Positions 26,072-39,485 of a stretch of 64,000 nt of DNA are shown piece after piece (position 1 is the first letter of the stretch; each line of letters opens with the position of its first letter). The stretch is from Atrichornis clamosus. Taxonomy: Eukaryota; Chordata; Aves; Passeriformes; Menuridae. The translations under genes and the position numbers were made by a program. The stretch covers positions 92,911-156,910 of the forward strand of contig WBMZ01000200.1 in the NCBI GenBank assembly GCA_013400975.1, given 5' to 3'. The notes below the pieces were generated by a model. The model searched no databases. It was not told the origin of the DNA and worked only from the letters and a program-made list of their open reading frames with translations.

Positions 26072-29000
26072 GTAGCAGAGTTACCGATGAATTTAGGTTC
26101 TTATGAACTCTTCTGTACCGAAGTAATATTGTCAAACTGCTAAAAGCATGTGGAAATGGAAAAGAGACATTTCCATAACTTTCTGAAGATCCAGGCTAAT
26201 CAGAATAAATGAAACATTTCATTTTTGCAGGGACTTCAGTGTTTAATTGAAAGTACTTGTGTGCTGAGAACTGTGCAGGAAGGTAAAGAAAGAGGAGGGG
26301 CTCTTTTTTCAGAGAAAGAACCTTCCAGTTTATCAGTGTTTTTAGTAAGCATGCTTAATCTTTAAAAAAAATTAAATATTTCTCGTTGCTTGTGTGAATA
26401 TAGGTGAAACTCTGCACTTAGGGATGGAGTAGGCTTGTTTGTACTGTGAATAGCAGTATTCATAGTACTCTTAGAAGAGATTGGCAAGTGAATGATGGAT
26501 TGATGGATATTTTCCTTTAACTGGACAATATTTACGTGAGCAGTGTCTATTGACAGAACAGAGTAGCACGATAAATACTGTGCTGCAGGCAGATCATTCT
26601 TGATTGGTTGGTTGTACCTGTGCAGATGAGAAGATGTTGATGTTGTTCATGATCTCTGAAGGTGAAATATTTATTCCTGTTGTGAATTATCTCTTACACA
26701 AGGAAGAATTATGTTAGTTTGGGTGGCTTTGCCTAAACTGTACTTGCTACTGCCAATATAAGGACCTGGACTAAGAACGTGTTAAAAAAGTGAACACTTG
26801 GGCTTATTCTATGTTTATTTTCAGTTGATTTTGTGGAGTTTTACCACTCTGGTATCCTCAGGTATGGCCTTCTATAAATAGGGATATGGCGAGTTAATGA
26901 ACATTCATAATTGATATATTAATAAAGGCAGAATTGGCTAGTACATGAGGAACTCAAATACCAATAATTCTGTTGACTTTTGAAAGCAGAAGGATGTTGA
27001 CGTGAGGGTTTGCTCTGGGGTCAGTGCAGTGAAACTCCAAAGTTTACTGGCAATTGAGGCTAAAATCTTCTTCCAGGAACCTGGTATTGAAGACTTTTAT
27101 TTGCTAATGAGTATCCAGGGGGTTGGAATCCATAAATCTTTAATACTGTCTCCAGGCCTTGAAGGTCTTAGTTTTTTTGGGTTTTTTTGTTTGTTTGTTT
27201 GTTTTGTGCCATCTAAGTGATGGGAAATACAATATTCTGTTTTAAATGTAGTCAGTTTTCTCCAGTTGGAAGAGTGGGTATAATATACAGAAGGGGAACA
27301 GTGTAAATAAGGTATGTTACGTATATGGGAAGAAACAACCATCTGAGTTCTGATCCTGAGCTTACAGCATGTTCAGAGTGTGCTTTTCTGGGAAAATGGC
27401 AATGTTGGTACTTAAGGAAATGAGTAAATGAAGAACAACATAGAATCCTGGCAGAGGAGTAAGAATAGAAAATGATTTTCAACTTAATGAAAGCCTCTTA
27501 TCGATATTGATGTCTGACTCAGTATTTCTACAAGAGGTTATTTGTTTATTGACAGTGATGACTGCAGGAGAAGCCCAAAGGAGGATGAAGATGGTGTGTG
27601 TTCTGTTTTCACTCATTTGCTGGAACTGAGGCACCTCAGTAATGAGGCTGTTGAGTTGTTGGAAGTGGGGCAGATAGTCCTTGTACCTACATCTGAGATG
27701 CCACTTAGGCTAAAAATCAGCAGTCAATATATCACTGTAGAACTAATTACGTATTTAATTTTTTTCAGAATAAGGTAAAATAAAAGCTTTTTTATTAATA
27801 AACACTTGTCTCACCTTCTAAATTTTAAGTCTGTGTGAATGTTTTGCTTGAAGCAGCTTCTGCACAGGAAGAGCTGTTCTGGGAAAAGATCTGAGGGGGA
27901 TCATGCACTCACAAAACTGAGCTGCTTGATCTTGGTTTGTGAGCTTTTTGGTTTATTCCCTCAAACAGCTGCCTAATTAATCAGCCTTAAGGGGCAGTTT
28001 ATCTGGACATACTGGAAAAAAATGTGACACTTCTTGTCCCAAACTCTTGGTATTCATGAGTTGGTACAAAAGGGCAGTTTGTGTTCAGTTTCCTACCAGA
28101 TTAGTGGGGATAGATCAAGCTGGGACGGAACATTTAAACCAGCATTAGTAAATCAGTGTGGCCTTCCCACTTCATCTGTGACTTTTTGTTCCTGTTTTTC
28201 CCTGCTTACTTTCCTGTTATGAAATTTTGACTTTTTTCCTTGAGTGAATCTTAGTTATGAAGTAAAATTTGATTTTTTTAGAAAATTTGTCATACCTTGA
28301 GAATATTTCACTGAGTTTTAATACTCAGTGCATCTGTAAAACTGTGGGGAATTTTAAATACATGGGTCTGACTTACACAGTAAATACTTAGTTCTCATGG
28401 AAACCGGGCTAAAATCTTGAAAGATTCTGGTACAGAATGCCAAGCATCCTCATTGTCACACCCAAATCTGTCCAAGTTGGAAATATTTATTGTGGTATTA
28501 CCAGGCAAGGATTAATCCTTCTGAATGCCTTCAGTTGCTGGTTCCTCGTGTGGTTCCTCACAGCCAGCACCAACCTGGACCGGATAAAGTTAGAGCATCT
28601 TTGATCAAGCACAATATGAACAAGCTCATAGGCACAAGCTCATTTTCGGGTGCAAGCAGTGCAAGGCACTGAGGAACAGCTGAAAATCAGACTTCTAACA
28701 ACAATATACTTTATAAAGATGTAAGGAAGAACAAACCTCTTGGGCGAATCCCAAGTTTAGCTTTGATCGAGGGCATTCGGATTTTTTCTTGCAACTATTT
28801 TTCCACGATGATAACATTTCTCTCCTGTTCCCCAAATTGAAAATTACGGTTTAAAACCCAAAGGGGTTTTTTGCCATGTTTCTCCACGGTGTTTTTTTGG
28901 ATGTTGCTCACTCTTGAAGAGGCGTCACCATAGCAGCAGTCTCTTAGAGTATTCTGTGGCTCTGCTTGTGGATCAGTGAACAGTGGTGTCTTGGATGGAT

Positions 29001-30006
29001 CAGAGCATTGCTGAATTGTTTTGCTTGCTGAATTTCAAAGAACAACTGAATCAATGTTATTTGTAATGAGATGAAAAGGTTTTGCATTTCCCTTGTCTTA
29101 AGTGGATCGTCATTTTGACTTTAATGTGAAAGTTAAGTATGTTGCATGAAAAAATAAGCTTATTCTGGGGCAGCTGTGCAAACTGAGTCTATTTTAGGAA
29201 CTCAGTATGGTAAATAACGAGTCTGAGATGCTTCAGAGAAGGTGTCATTTTTAAATCCAGTGCATGAAATAATGCAAGTTAACAGTAGTATATCTACAGA
29301 ACAGTTTACGTGGACTGAAGTGTAATACTGCAGTGCTGATGGTAAAATACTTAATCCTCTGCTTACAGAAAGTTTTCTGATCAAGTCACTCAGTGAAGTT
29401 CTTGAATCTGTAGATAGAAGAAATGGAAAATGTCCATGTGATGTGAAAAGTGAGGAGCTTTGAGACAGCATGGTGATTTTGAGTTGGTAAGAGTAAAGCA
29501 CGTCACAAGGCTCAGCAGCTGACTCAGTTGGTGGTGTTTTTACATACTATTTAAAATGTTGCCCTCTTCTGGTTACTGACAACTCTGAGAGTTGCGTATG
29601 GAGAGCAGTACAATAAATTGCATGAAAAGATCTGGGAAAAAGGATAGCATGCGTTTTATTTTGCATTAGAACAAATAGTTTTAATGTCTTAATACTTTAA
29701 AAAGAACAGCTGAATATAAGCACAATTGAAGATCCCTTTTAATAAGAATTAATGTAGGGGGAGCAAGGTTTCAGAAACAACCAGCCTTATTTAGTATTAA
29801 GAATATATTTTAATGTGTAATGGGTTATTTATTTTGCTTGTTTTAAAGAAGTGTTAACTTCTGTTAAATAACTGGTTTGCAGGAGAACGTGGCTGTGTGC
29901 AGGAATAGAGGCTGTGACTGTGCTCGCCTTGGGAGGGCTGGGATAATTGTGCTGCTCCAGGAATTTTTTGAAATAGTAGCTGGTTTTGCTTCCATTACTC
30001 TTCTCG
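26072..30006. other. Unannotated sequence
   Basis: Unique AT-rich DNA with a (TTTG)n array and an atypical segment at about 28.45-28.93 kb (see findings). No supported gene. Confidence 0.6.
27184..27206 (+). repeat. (TTTG)n microsatellite
   Basis: A T run passes into about four GTTT units and then 'gttttgtgcc'. A related (TTTTG)3 array lies at 49640-49658. Confidence 0.85.
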
Positions 30007-30150
30007 CCATCCCTGGAAGTGTTCCAGGCCAGGCTGGATGGGACTTGGAGCAGCCTGGTGCAGTGAAAGGTGTCCCTGCCCAGGGCAGGGGGTTGGAATG
30101 AAATGATTTTGAAGCACCCTCCCAACCCAAACCATTTTGGGATTTTCTGA
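30007..30150 (+). mobile_element. CR1 LINE 3'-end fragment
   Basis: 'ccatccctggaagtgttcca' through 'gtgtccctgcccagggcagg' to 'cccaacccaaaccattttgg', a truncated main-type copy. Confidence 0.93.
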
Positions 30151-32412
30151 TTTTGTGTCTCATATGTTACCAATAAAGGCTGTGAAGCTCAATGTGATAT
30201 CTCATTTATCTCTTAAATTGACTGTTAGGCTGGGACTCCTGCTGTTTAGTTTTAATCCAAAGATACATTTCAGACACTGGTATGGAGGAATAATTTCTAG
30301 ACACCAGAAAAATAGTGGTGTGACGTTTATAAGTTGGCCTGTACCTTCAGGTGTTTTGGATTTAAAGTATTTGTATTCTCCTCTCTCATCTAATTATCAG
30401 TATTTCTGAAATGAACTTTTAAAAAAATGATGAAGTATGAAATGGGTCTGGAGGGGGTTTATATACCAGGAGCAGCTCTTGCCAGTAGATGGAGGTAATG
30501 AGATACAGAAGTCAAACTGGATTCTCTAGTCCTTTGAAGATGGGATAAAAGCCAAGTGATATGGAGCAGAAAGGAGAACTTGTAGTTTGTTTTTTGCACT
30601 TCATGGGAGTTGCAGAAGAAGTTAAGAAAGCCTGTTTATAACAGGACTCGGACTCAAAAAGCTGCTGTACAAGTATTCCTGCAACTGGGGGAATCCTGTT
30701 TTTTCTCCATTTTTTGCATAGTTTATGCAAGTAATTAGTGTTCTTTCATTAAGACTGTTTTGGGGCTCTTCTAGCAGTATGAGTCATGATGAGAATTGAT
30801 TCTCTCAGAGCATTTTTCTAGTTTGCCTTTTGGTTTATAACATTTCATCCTGTTTTTTAAAATTAGATAAAGGAAGGAAGCCGGTTTAGCTGAATCCAGG
30901 CTCTGAGGGTGCATGTTTGAGTTTTGTGAGGGTTGATCTTGTGGGACAAAACACACAGACCTGTTTACAGTATAAAATTCTCCTGTTAACCTCAGAAGCT
31001 AGAAATTAAAAATACCCTTTTTGATAGCTAACACACTATAAATCCAGCAGATAATAGTATTTGCAGCAGCATAGTGCTGCCTTTTTGCCAAAAGAGTAGT
31101 AGGACAGCTTTTAAAGTCAGTTTTGAGGACGCCCTTCTAAATTAAGTTTGTATGTTGCCATTCTCAGCTCCTTTATATCTAAAGAAATACTTGCATTCTG
31201 TTCTCTAAGTGAAGAATTTTAAGTTGCATCATTTTGGAAGGGCTTTCAGAGGACAGTACAACAACCTGATGTGTAACAACTCCCTCATGTGCTGTACTCC
31301 TGGCTTTGGGTTGGAAAGCCTGAGATTATTCCACACTCACTTTATTTTGTACTGCACAGGATGAAACTGGAGCCTCTGAACCTCTCAGCCACTCATTTTA
31401 ATTAGAAAATTGCGCAGAGGTGTCAGGAGTAATGGTGTTAGGTAAGTACCTGTGGTGGGACTTGTGTCTCGTGCTCAGTTCTTGCTTTGGAGAGAGAGCT
31501 CAGATCCCTGCGCTCCAACTTTTGAATCTCTTTCCATGGGAAGAGTTATGGAAGGTGTGGCTAACACTTAGAGCTTATAGGCCAAGGTTAAACAAAACCA
31601 AAACAGAAACCCAGAGCTGAGAGATTTCTGACAGCATGAGAGCAGTATGTTTGAACATTCCCAGCATGTTTTGCTTAGTGATTTTTTTTTTTTAAAGGAA
31701 AAGTGCGTTTCTAAGGAAATGCTGTTTTTCCTAGAACTGTCACAAATTTCATAGATCGTGGCACTAACTCTTTTTTTCCTCATATGCTAAAGCAGAACTT
31801 GCCATCAGTCCACTCTCACATGGCCTTGTGGAGAGTTACTTCTCATGGTGAACTGTTTCATGACAGTGTCCACAGAATAAATGAACTTAATAATAGCAGT
31901 TAATGGGTCTGTACATCTCCTATCCTCCTGTTTTACAGCAGTTAAAATAACTGTGAGCTTTCTAGAAGCTTGTTTGTGCAGGACCATATGGAAAACAATG
32001 CCCTGGAAGGAGTGCTTGCTGATACGGAAATAGCATCTGGAGTCATTAGTTTGTGTGAGTAACCTTCACAAGATGTAATTCTGACTTTGGGATGCTGCTC
32101 TCAGCTCACTTCTGTGTGCGTCGGGGTGCTGGTAAAGCACGTGTTCTGGGCGTGTCTTGGGCTGCTGTGCCAAAGATTTCTAGAGCAAGTAAGTGGACTT
32201 GGAGTTGAGAATGAGAATGTCTTCTATGGCTGGGCTAAAGGTGAAAGGAATATTTAAATGTCCAGAGTTCACACCTAGGGGATAGAGGAGAAAGAATGCC
32301 TGAAAGAAGGGATTAAGGATTGGGGATGTGGAATTTTGACCATGAATGTCTCAAGAATCTTCTCTTCTTAAAGGTTTGTGAGTTGTCACTGAGGAAGCTA
32401 AGTAATAAAGGC

Positions 32413-32600
32413 TAGAAGGGTGGTCAAGCACTGCACAGGCTCTCCAGGGAATGGTCACAGCCCCAAGGCTGACAGAGCTCAAGAAGCATTTGGACAACGC
32501 TCTCAGGCACAGGGTGGGATTGTTGGGGTGTCTGTGCAGGGGCAGGAATGGGCCTTGATGGTCCTTGTGGGTCCTTTCAACTTAGGATATTCTGTGTTTC
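32413..32600 (+). mobile_element. CR1 LINE 3'-end fragment, second subfamily
   Basis: Same subfamily as 5812-6054: 'aagcactgcacaggctctcc', 'caacgctctcaggcacaggg', 'gttggggtgtctgtgcaggg' and the ending 'ttaggatattctgtg'. Confidence 0.9.
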
Positions 32601-35600
32601 TGTGAAATGACAGAAATGAAACAATTCACAAAACACATTCCCCGGTCTTTCCTGTTTCAGTGTTATATCAGCCTGTGCACACAGTGATAGAGCCCAATCC
32701 ATGGAAGTTTCCTAAATCCCCTCATTCACTGTTAGTGTATAAGGTGTAGAAACTCTGATTGCAAACTAACGTTGCTTTTATTTGATCAGGGCAGCTTTTT
32801 CTGTGTTTTATCAGTTCTGCTCTTATGTTTAGGGAGGTGGGTTTAATGCTGCTAGGAAAAAAAGTAGTCCCTGACTATGGCAAAGAGAGACTTTGAATTT
32901 CGGGTAACTCAGAGCTGTTGCTCTAATAGCTGACATTTTGGGGCACCTTTGGTGGCCTTACCTGTTTCTGAGCTCCTGCTGCCAGTTCAGTTCTAGGGGT
33001 GAATTACTGTCCAACTCGCCTCTTCACATTAAAACCCACAGCTGAAATAGATCTACAGGCAAAATAACCTCAGCTTCTAAATTTTGTCCATGTTCCAGAT
33101 TAAACCATTCTATGAACAGTAATCTGTCTCTTAGACTTCTGTGTTTAAAGTACTTACTGAATTTATTTGTAAATTTGCAGTGATAAATTAGAAATGTGGG
33201 GTGTGTTGACCATTAATTTGAGACTTGGTGGGAAATTGTAATTCTCAGTGCTCCTAAATAATGCTGAGAAGCTCACTGAAATGGTCACTTGAATTTTAAA
33301 ATCCCACTCTCTGACTCAGACAAGGCCAGTAGTGAACGGTAAAGATACAGCTCTGGACAGATGCAGGAGCTGAGCTCAATGGTTCCCTTCTCCTGCCTGC
33401 GGAGCCGGGAGAGCGACAGGCAGTGCGTGACATGGGAACAGTTGTGGCAATGTACCTTCCAAATCCGGGGGTTTCAAACCCTGCTGTATGCCAGGATTGT
33501 TAACCGAATGTGCAGGCTCCTTTCTGCTCTGATTTGGGGGAGGAAGCTCGGGGAAGACAACTGGGGACTGTTGCAAGAGAGGATGTGATACAAAAATCTC
33601 AAGGGAAAGGTCTTTGGCACAGCGATTTTAGAGGAAAGCCAGTGTTGTGAGGAGGGGCTTGGGGTTGTAAATGGTGGGAATGAGAAGATTTCAAAGATAG
33701 AAGGCAAACATAGGAAAGATTTGGGTCACTGGCATTTGTCTCAAGGACACTACTACCTTTAGATATGTTTGGTAGCAGAGTGGGGACCTTGGCTTATTTT
33801 GCGTTTGCACCAACAGTTATAAAATGTTACTTTGCTTATGTTTGCAGACTCAAGTTCTTTGTATTTATTTGGCATGTGAATGTAGGTTTGTGCAGTTTAA
33901 GGGAAAATAAATCTTAACCCTGTAAACCTAGGAGGTAAGCTGGCAGGGATCAGTGCTGGTTTGCTTTCAGGTGCCAACACTTTTCTCCTGCACTTGCCGC
34001 AGCCAGGAGTAACCTGAGGTGTTATTCCCTGGCTATATCCCATTTCTCTTTGATTGATACTTTCAGCTTTTCAGAAGGACGTGTGGACATTAAATCCCAC
34101 TGCTTTTAAAAGATCCCGTTTGAGATGTCTAGTTTGGTGGTTAAAGTGAACAATGTAGGATGCTTACAGATCCCTTGAGGACGTGTTTCTGTGCTGTGTT
34201 GGCTTGATAGGTGCTCTGTGCTGTGTTCTGGTTGTCAATATATCCAAGTTGATAAGGGAGAGGTGCTGTTAACAGATGTTCCTCCTTAGCCAGGGTTAAA
34301 CCACAGCAAGACCTGCCTCCTCTCTCTAAAAAAACCTGAGTATTTGCTGTAAGGAGCATCAGGAACAAATTTAAAGGCATGCGCTGAATGTATCCGAAGT
34401 TTTCATGGAGTGGAGTTGTCCTATAAAATAGGTGTTGGGAGCTGAGCTGCACTTTGTATTTATTACACCTGTATGTGATTTCTACCTTCAGGTCAGTGCC
34501 TTGTTGATTAAACAGGGGAATAAGAACTTGGAGCACAAGGAAATAGAGTTCCTGGTATAGGAGCAAAAGGTTTATGCTGTACATACAAAAGCTGTCTTAA
34601 ATCAGCCTAATGAAGTGATGGGAATGAGCACCCCAATATTGACGTGATAATTGTTGTCTGTTTTCCATCAGGAATGCCTGTGGTATTTATACATACTTGG
34701 ATTGTTTTTCAGACTAGCATTACAAATGTTCTAAATTCTATTACATGAGGACAATTTTTCGCTACAAAGGTAAGACTGGATTTAATACCAAAATGGAAGA
34801 TACCATCTTCCTGCTTCATGGACAACCTTCATGGCTGCCATAGGCATCACTGTGAAGGCACCTGTTGAGTTTGATGTTGATGGTGATGATGATGAGTTAA
34901 TGAAATGGAAGTATGAGATGGTCTGTTCTGGTGTGGTCCTAAAAAGGAACTGAGTGGGGCATCACTGTTTTGATGAAACTGTGGTCAGGCAGCCCACCCA
35001 GGGCTGCTTTCTGCTGGGGGAATGAGTAGAAGAAATGGGGGCAACCCCATGGTCATACCTATTTGGATGCTGCAGTCCACAAGCTGTTGGTTCGTGGGAT
35101 GGGGAATAGATTTTCCTCTGGAATTGCACTGTGGAGGATAGAAACAGGCCTAAACCAGATGAGGGAAATGGGAAGGAGTGTGTTCTGATGTCTCTGTGTC
35201 TCCCCGTGTGCTGTCACTCACATAACTGAAATGGATTACCCTGTGCTTTGGGTACAGGTGATTAAGACCAAGAATTTTTTTCTCTGTCAGTGTGTCAAAA
35301 AGAAAAGGAAGAAAAATGCCTCTATTCTCCAGGCTATTATCATTTACCTTCAGGTTGTGTTGCAAGCATCTGTGTACTATCACATGTGATGGGCAAACTT
35401 ATCAGCCAAGAGCATCATCTTGTTCTGTGGAATGAATGTTAGATTTTAGCTCCATTTCTGGCTTTGTCTCCATGTGGTGGTTTTAAAACTGGGGCACAGA
35501 TGCACCTTCAGCATATAATGCATATGCATAATCAAAAGCACTGGTTTGCAGTAAATAATTCATGTCAGCTGGGGCACTTGGTCCTGATAATGAGATCTCA

Positions 35601-36311
35601 GGGGCTTGGCTCTTTCCAGATGATATATGAAATATTTGCTGTTAGTCATTCACACTGACAACTACTTAGTTGCTAATAGGATTTGTGTGTTGAGGGGAAG
35701 GAAATTCCTGAAGTTTTTTGGTTCTTTCTATCTTTCTTGATATCTCTTTTCCCTGTCTGCCTGGGCTTTGAACAGCTCTGATAAGACTTGGAAGGACAAA
35801 TGACTACCACCCCTAAGTGAAAACCTCTAGGAATCGACATAGGTGTATAAATCTATATTATGCTGTTATTGACAACCTGCTCCTTACAAAATCCACATGG
35901 AAATTGTCTTTTAAGGCCCAGAAGGTTGATAGGCAGAGAGATGTTGGTATTTCTATGCTTTGAGGGTCACGAAAATGGTGATGGGGGGAAAAAAAAAAGG
36001 CATCTATTTACATACTCACTAAACATTTTGGGAATATGGAGATTGGCTTAGCTTTGTCCCTCCCTTTAGGCAAACTTTAGCAGGATAAAGTCATTTGTGT
36101 TCTGTCCCACAACTGATGGGCTGCTGAGGTAAAAAATTGTAAAGTTTTTATTTTTACCTGCTGGCATTTTTCTTACCAACTTGTGTGCAAGAGAAGTGAT
36201 GAGTGACAGCATTTGCTCAAAATCTGTTGATTCTCCTGAGCTTTCAAGTCAGCAGTTCAAAACTTTGGTAAAAGCGACTGATAAAAGGAAGAATTATTTG
36301 GGAGCAGGATG
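32601..36311. other. Unannotated sequence
   Basis: Unique DNA, strongly G-rich over C around 34.86-34.92 kb. A frame at 33361-33588 and a minus frame at 34141-34584 (147 codons) are not recognised. No repeat seen. Confidence 0.6.
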
Positions 36312-36395
36312 CAGTAAATGTCCCCCCATGGTAATGGGGAGTGGAATGAGATGATCTTTGAGGTTCCTTCCTACCCAAACCAGTCTGGGATTGTA
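36312..36395 (+). mobile_element. CR1 LINE short 3' end
   Basis: Only the last roughly 80 bases survive: 'ccatggtaatggggagtgg', 'gatgatctttgaggttcctt' and 'cctacccaaaccagtctggg'. Confidence 0.8.
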
Positions 36396-37180
36396 ACCTG
36401 AACCAGTAGGGACTGGGTTTAGCACTGATGCTCATGGCTTGCAAATTGAATGTGAGCTTTTGTGTGTATAGTAGCAAACATAATGACTGTAGGTTCCCTA
36501 ACCTATTCTTTTGGTCACTAAAAATGTTACATTTTAATCTAAAGCTTTATTAGACAAAAATCTGTCTCAATGGATGTGTTTTCTGAGCACTTCCTTAGTG
36601 CACAGCACTGCAGTAATCCTGACAGCTTCTGTAATTAATAGCAAATTAGCATATGACGGTGGTTTCTGCTAAACCTTAAACCATCTGCTCATGGCACTTG
36701 GCTTGTCAGTCTTCTGTGCAGGGATCTGGTGAGGGTATTAAACATGAGTTCTGTGGTTTTTCCCTTCCAGAATGTTTAAAATACATACCTCATAACTGGG
36801 CAAGGAAAAGGTGGGGTTTTTTAACTTTTAAATAATTATCACCTGCTTTGTGCACCTGGGTGTGCTTCCTCCATAACAGAAAGGGGGAATGGAATCTACT
36901 TGGAGGTCTTGTGCTTCCCCTGTGCTGTTAGTCATGTTGATGTCTGTCAGCCTTTTGTTTAATGCCATCATACACATCCCTGTTTGGAACAGTGAACTGG
37001 AGCACGTGTGGAAGTGCAGTTCACCACAGCTCTTCCTTGCAGGTTGTCGCAGTGCTTAGTGACTTTTGTAGTTGTTGTTATCATCCTTTCCCTTGCTTTA
37101 TGCTGTCCTTGCAAGTCTAACTTTTGGCAGTCCTTCCAGGACAGTGGTGTTTGTACATATGCAGTACAGTCACTGATTGA

Positions 37181-37227
37181 TAGACTGCTTTGGGCTGGGA
37201 GGGACCTTAAAGACCATCTTGTTCCAT
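37181..37227 (-). mobile_element. CR1 LINE terminal stub, inverted
   Basis: 'tgggctgggagggacctta' followed by 'agaccatcttgttcc' is the inverted last 45 bases of CR1. It lies about 180 bases before a + strand copy. Confidence 0.75.
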
Positions 37228-37399
37228 AGAAGAGGAGCTGGACTCACGGAGAGTGATTTGGTGATTGTTGTAGATCAAGTGTCTGTGGCTGCTGAGGCTT
37301 CAAGTCAGCTGAGGTCAGCATGGGGAAACCAGCTCTGGGCTTTGACCTCAAAAGAAAGGGTGAGGCTCTTAAGGATTCTGAGATGGAGGGAAGAATGGG

Positions 37400-37562
37400 T
37401 TTGTTACAGATGCCCAGAGGAGCTGTGGCTGCCCTGTTCCTGGAAGTGTTCTGGGCCAGGCTGGGTGAGGCTTGGAGCAACCTGGTGTAGTGGAAGGTGG
37501 CCCTGCCCATGGTAGGGAATGGAATGGGATGAGCTTTAAAGTCCCTTCCATCTGAAACCTTT
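37400..37562 (+). mobile_element. CR1 LINE 3'-end fragment
   Basis: 'gcccagaggagctgtggctg' through 'gcttggagcaacctggtgta' to 'gtcccttccatctgaaacc', main CR1 type. With the inverted stub at 37181-37227 it forms opposite-orientation CR1 ends close together. Confidence 0.92.
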
Positions 37563-38967
37563 CTATTCCAGGTCTTTGAGGGCAGTCTGCTCAGCATCTG
37601 TAACTCGAAGGAGAAAAATTGAAAATATGCTTGATATGTCCAATTCACCTGTGCTGTAGAAAGATATATTACTCTTTTTGAGTCTGGAAATAATTTATGA
37701 GCTACTCTGTTGCTTGTATGCAGGTATCTGTTGGGTTTTGCTCCTATAATGCTTAAAAATGAGCTGGAAGATGGGTTGCTTTAAGGATAAAGACAAAGCT
37801 GGATGTGAAGGGATAACTCAATATATGTAAATAACTCGCCTTTATTCTCGTAATTCCGTTATCCTGATGAGCTTCCATATTCTCCAAAGCCTTTATCAGT
37901 ATTCCATATGTATGCTGATGATTATTCACTGTAAGTGTTGCTTTTGCAGCAAAGTAAGCCTGGTGGGAATGATACAGGCACTGCTGCTATGGTGAGGATT
38001 TTATCTATGCTTCTTACTTAAAAAATTCCTGATTTTTGTTTTAATTCCACGTCCTTCCAGTAAGACTGTGCTATGGTGCTTGCTGTCTGAAAATAATATT
38101 TTAACATAAATATATTTACCAGAGTGAACTCTGGTGAGTGTGCGTGGCAAGTGAAGCGAGTTAAAAATCCCTTTGGTTCAGCTGTTTTCTGCAGAGAATA
38201 AATTAAGGGACTAGGAGCGCGTTCTGTTTTTATGTGAGCTTAACACGGAGTGGTCATATGGGTTCCTGCAGAAGTGGGTCAAAGCTATTTTTGCTCTTTG
38301 CCTCCAGCCATTAAGAGAAAAAATTGGACACCTGGCTCTCCAGTATGCCAGGCGTTTTATGTCTATTTTAGCATGCCTTCACCACAAGAAAATAAAAGCC
38401 CTTTCAGCCACTATTCTCGCTCTTGGAAGAGCTGTAGCTTTAAAAATTGATGGACCCGTGTTCTGTTAATGATGAAAAGAAATTTTACTCCTAAGAGATG
38501 AGTGATAATTGAATACATGGGTATTTTAGCTAAGGCTAGAAAAGCATTCTAGGGATTTGGAAGTGGTATTTAAATTTAACATACAGCTGTGCTTACAGAG
38601 CAGGCACCCTGTGGAATATACACACAACCTGGAAGCGGAACCAGGAGAACCTAAGCAAAATCATGTCAAGACTGATAAGAGCTGATGTGAATTCTGTTGA
38701 AGTAACTTAAAATACAGCACAAGACACTTGATTTTTGGCCATTCAGATTGATTGAAACCAATCTCATCACCATTGTGGTCAGCTGTGGTTTGCAAAGGCA
38801 ATGAGGGGTAACAGAGCCTCAGATGAAAATTAAAATGAAGGATACCAGGCATGTGTGATTGAGTATCCTAAGAGAATGTACTAGATTCCTGTTTTATTGT
38901 TTCCCTCTGCTCTTGGTATGAGCTCACAGCTTTACATGGTTATACAGTTCATGTGCTGCAGCAATAT

Positions 38968-39485
38968 AAAGTCATAGAATCATTAGATCTGGAAAAGACC
39001 TCCAAGAGCAGTCCAAGCATTTCACCACTGGGAATGTCCAAGCCCACCACTGACCTTGGGCTCTGGCAACCTTCAGGCTGTGACCGTTCCCTGGGGAGCC
39101 TGTTCAGTGCCTGACCACCCTCTGGGGGAAGAACCTTTTCCCAGTATCCAGCCTAACCCTCCCCTGGCACAGCTCCAGCCATTCCCTCTGGACCTGTCCC
39201 TGGCCACAGAGAGCAGAGATGGGAGCTGCCCCTCGTGAGGAAGACGCAGACCCTGATGAGGTCTCTCTTCAGTCTCCAGCTGAACAAGCCAAGTGACCTC
39301 AGCTCTTCCTCATTCAGCTTCCCCTTTATGCACTTCAGCAAGTTCTTGTTCTTCCTTTGGACAGTCTCCAGTAGCTTTACATCTCTCTGATATTGTGGCA
39401 CCCAAAACTGTCCCCAGCATTCGAGGTGAGGCTGCCCCAGTGCAGAGCAGAGCGGGACAATCCCCTCCCTCACCCAGCTGCGGCC
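38968..39485 (-). mobile_element. CR1 LINE, longest copy: ORF2 C-terminus plus 3' UTR
   Basis: About 520 bases of inverted CR1. Reading from 39485 downward, the minus strand gives a decayed ORF2 C-terminal peptide (VREGIVPLCSALGQPHLE, then FWVPQYQRD and LRSLGLFSW). These match the conserved tail of CR1 reverse-transcriptase polyproteins. The 3' UTR follows and ends at the 'tcatagaatcattagatctg' terminus (third subfamily). The minus frame 39153-39599 (148 codons) is this relic plus flank. Substitutions at conserved positions indicate an inactive old copy. Confidence 0.9.

Noticed and set aside
31361..31440. Exon-like unit after TACTGCACAG, ending TTAG|GTAAGT
   Set aside because: All frames are closed before the donor, so it cannot be an internal coding exon.
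33361..33588. 75-codon frame beginning MQELSSMVPF
   Set aside because: There is no splice or promoter context and no recognisable similarity.
34713..34768. Exon-like unit (TTTTTCAG ... AAAG|GTAAGA)
   Set aside because: All three reading frames contain a stop, and nothing else supports it.
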